From Spongilla lacustris (lineage: Eukaryota; Porifera; Demospongiae; Spongillida; Spongillidae): a stretch of DNA of 64,000 nucleotides. The position numbers were made by a program, and so were the translations under genes. Shown here piece after piece: positions 63,874-64,000 of this stretch; positions within the stretch are counted from its first letter, which is position 1; every line of letters begins with the position of its first letter. Location: contig OX442429.1 of the NCBI GenBank assembly GCA_949361645.1, positions 5,841,253-5,905,252 of the forward strand, given 5' to 3'. A model generated the notes under the pieces. The model was not told the DNA's origin, ran no database searches, and was given only the letters and a program-made list of their open reading frames with translations.

Positions 63874-64000
63874 CTGTGTGTGTACGTGTGTGTGTATGTG
63901 TGTGTACATGTGTGGAAGTTGTATATGTGAGGTGTAGATACTATCACAAGTGCTAGAAGTACAAACATCTAATATACGCCTGACACACACACACACACAC

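Overview
The window looks like nuclear DNA from an animal, most likely a sponge or another early-branching metazoan; no marker was available to fix the species. The evidence is the gene content (DLG-type MAGUK scaffold, ANKLE2, SAP30L, NIPA magnesium transporter, HMGB proteins, Asteroid, receptor-type PTP fragment), GT-AG introns as short as 58 nt beside multi-kilobase repeat-filled ones, decayed retroelements and DNA transposons, and an extreme load of minisatellites and poly-C/poly-G runs. No rRNA or tRNA gene was recognised.

Layout. 1-3.2 kb: an intronless TKL-type pseudokinase (+) ending inside a 24-bp minisatellite. 3.5-13.5 kb: a 19-exon DLG gene (+; PDZ-PDZ-PDZ-SH3-GK) whose introns are packed with tandem repeats. 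13.7-21.2 kb: a transposon graveyard with a 289-bp foldback, a broken PIF1-type helicase element with inverted arms, a 1.2-kb TIR element and a 198-bp duplicated unit. 21.7-23.7 kb: an intronless LEM-domain protein kinase (-), head-to-head with a NIPA magnesium transporter (+, 23.8-32.2 kb). The transporter's last intron carries a dead retroelement with two minisatellites grown inside it. 33.2-38.2 kb: ANKLE2 (-, 6 exons). 38.5-39.2 kb: HMGB (-, 2 exons). 39.5-41.4 kb: a shuffled duplication of SAP30L and HMGB exons. 43.1-48.3 kb: SAP30L (-, 4 exons). 48.9-50.0 kb: a degenerate PTP domain (+). 51.1-52.8 kb: an integrase-only LTR element. 52.9-55.2 kb: Asteroid nuclease-fold protein (-). 55.6-61.0 kb: the 5' part of a GH3 glycosidase (+). 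61.8-63.9 kb: the 3' part of a second double-HMG-box gene (-).

Most genes are unrelated housekeeping or signalling genes and do not form an operon-like system. The most suggestive link is nuclear: two LEM-domain proteins (ANKLE2 and the LEM-kinase) lie 10 kb apart, with two HMG-box chromatin proteins and the Sin3/HDAC subunit SAP30L nearby. In animals ANKLE2 controls phosphorylation of the LEM ligand BAF, so a kinase carrying its own LEM domain is the best candidate for undescribed biology here. Exon boundaries were set by hand from splice signals, reading phase and family similarity; nearly all phases close, and exceptions are noted.
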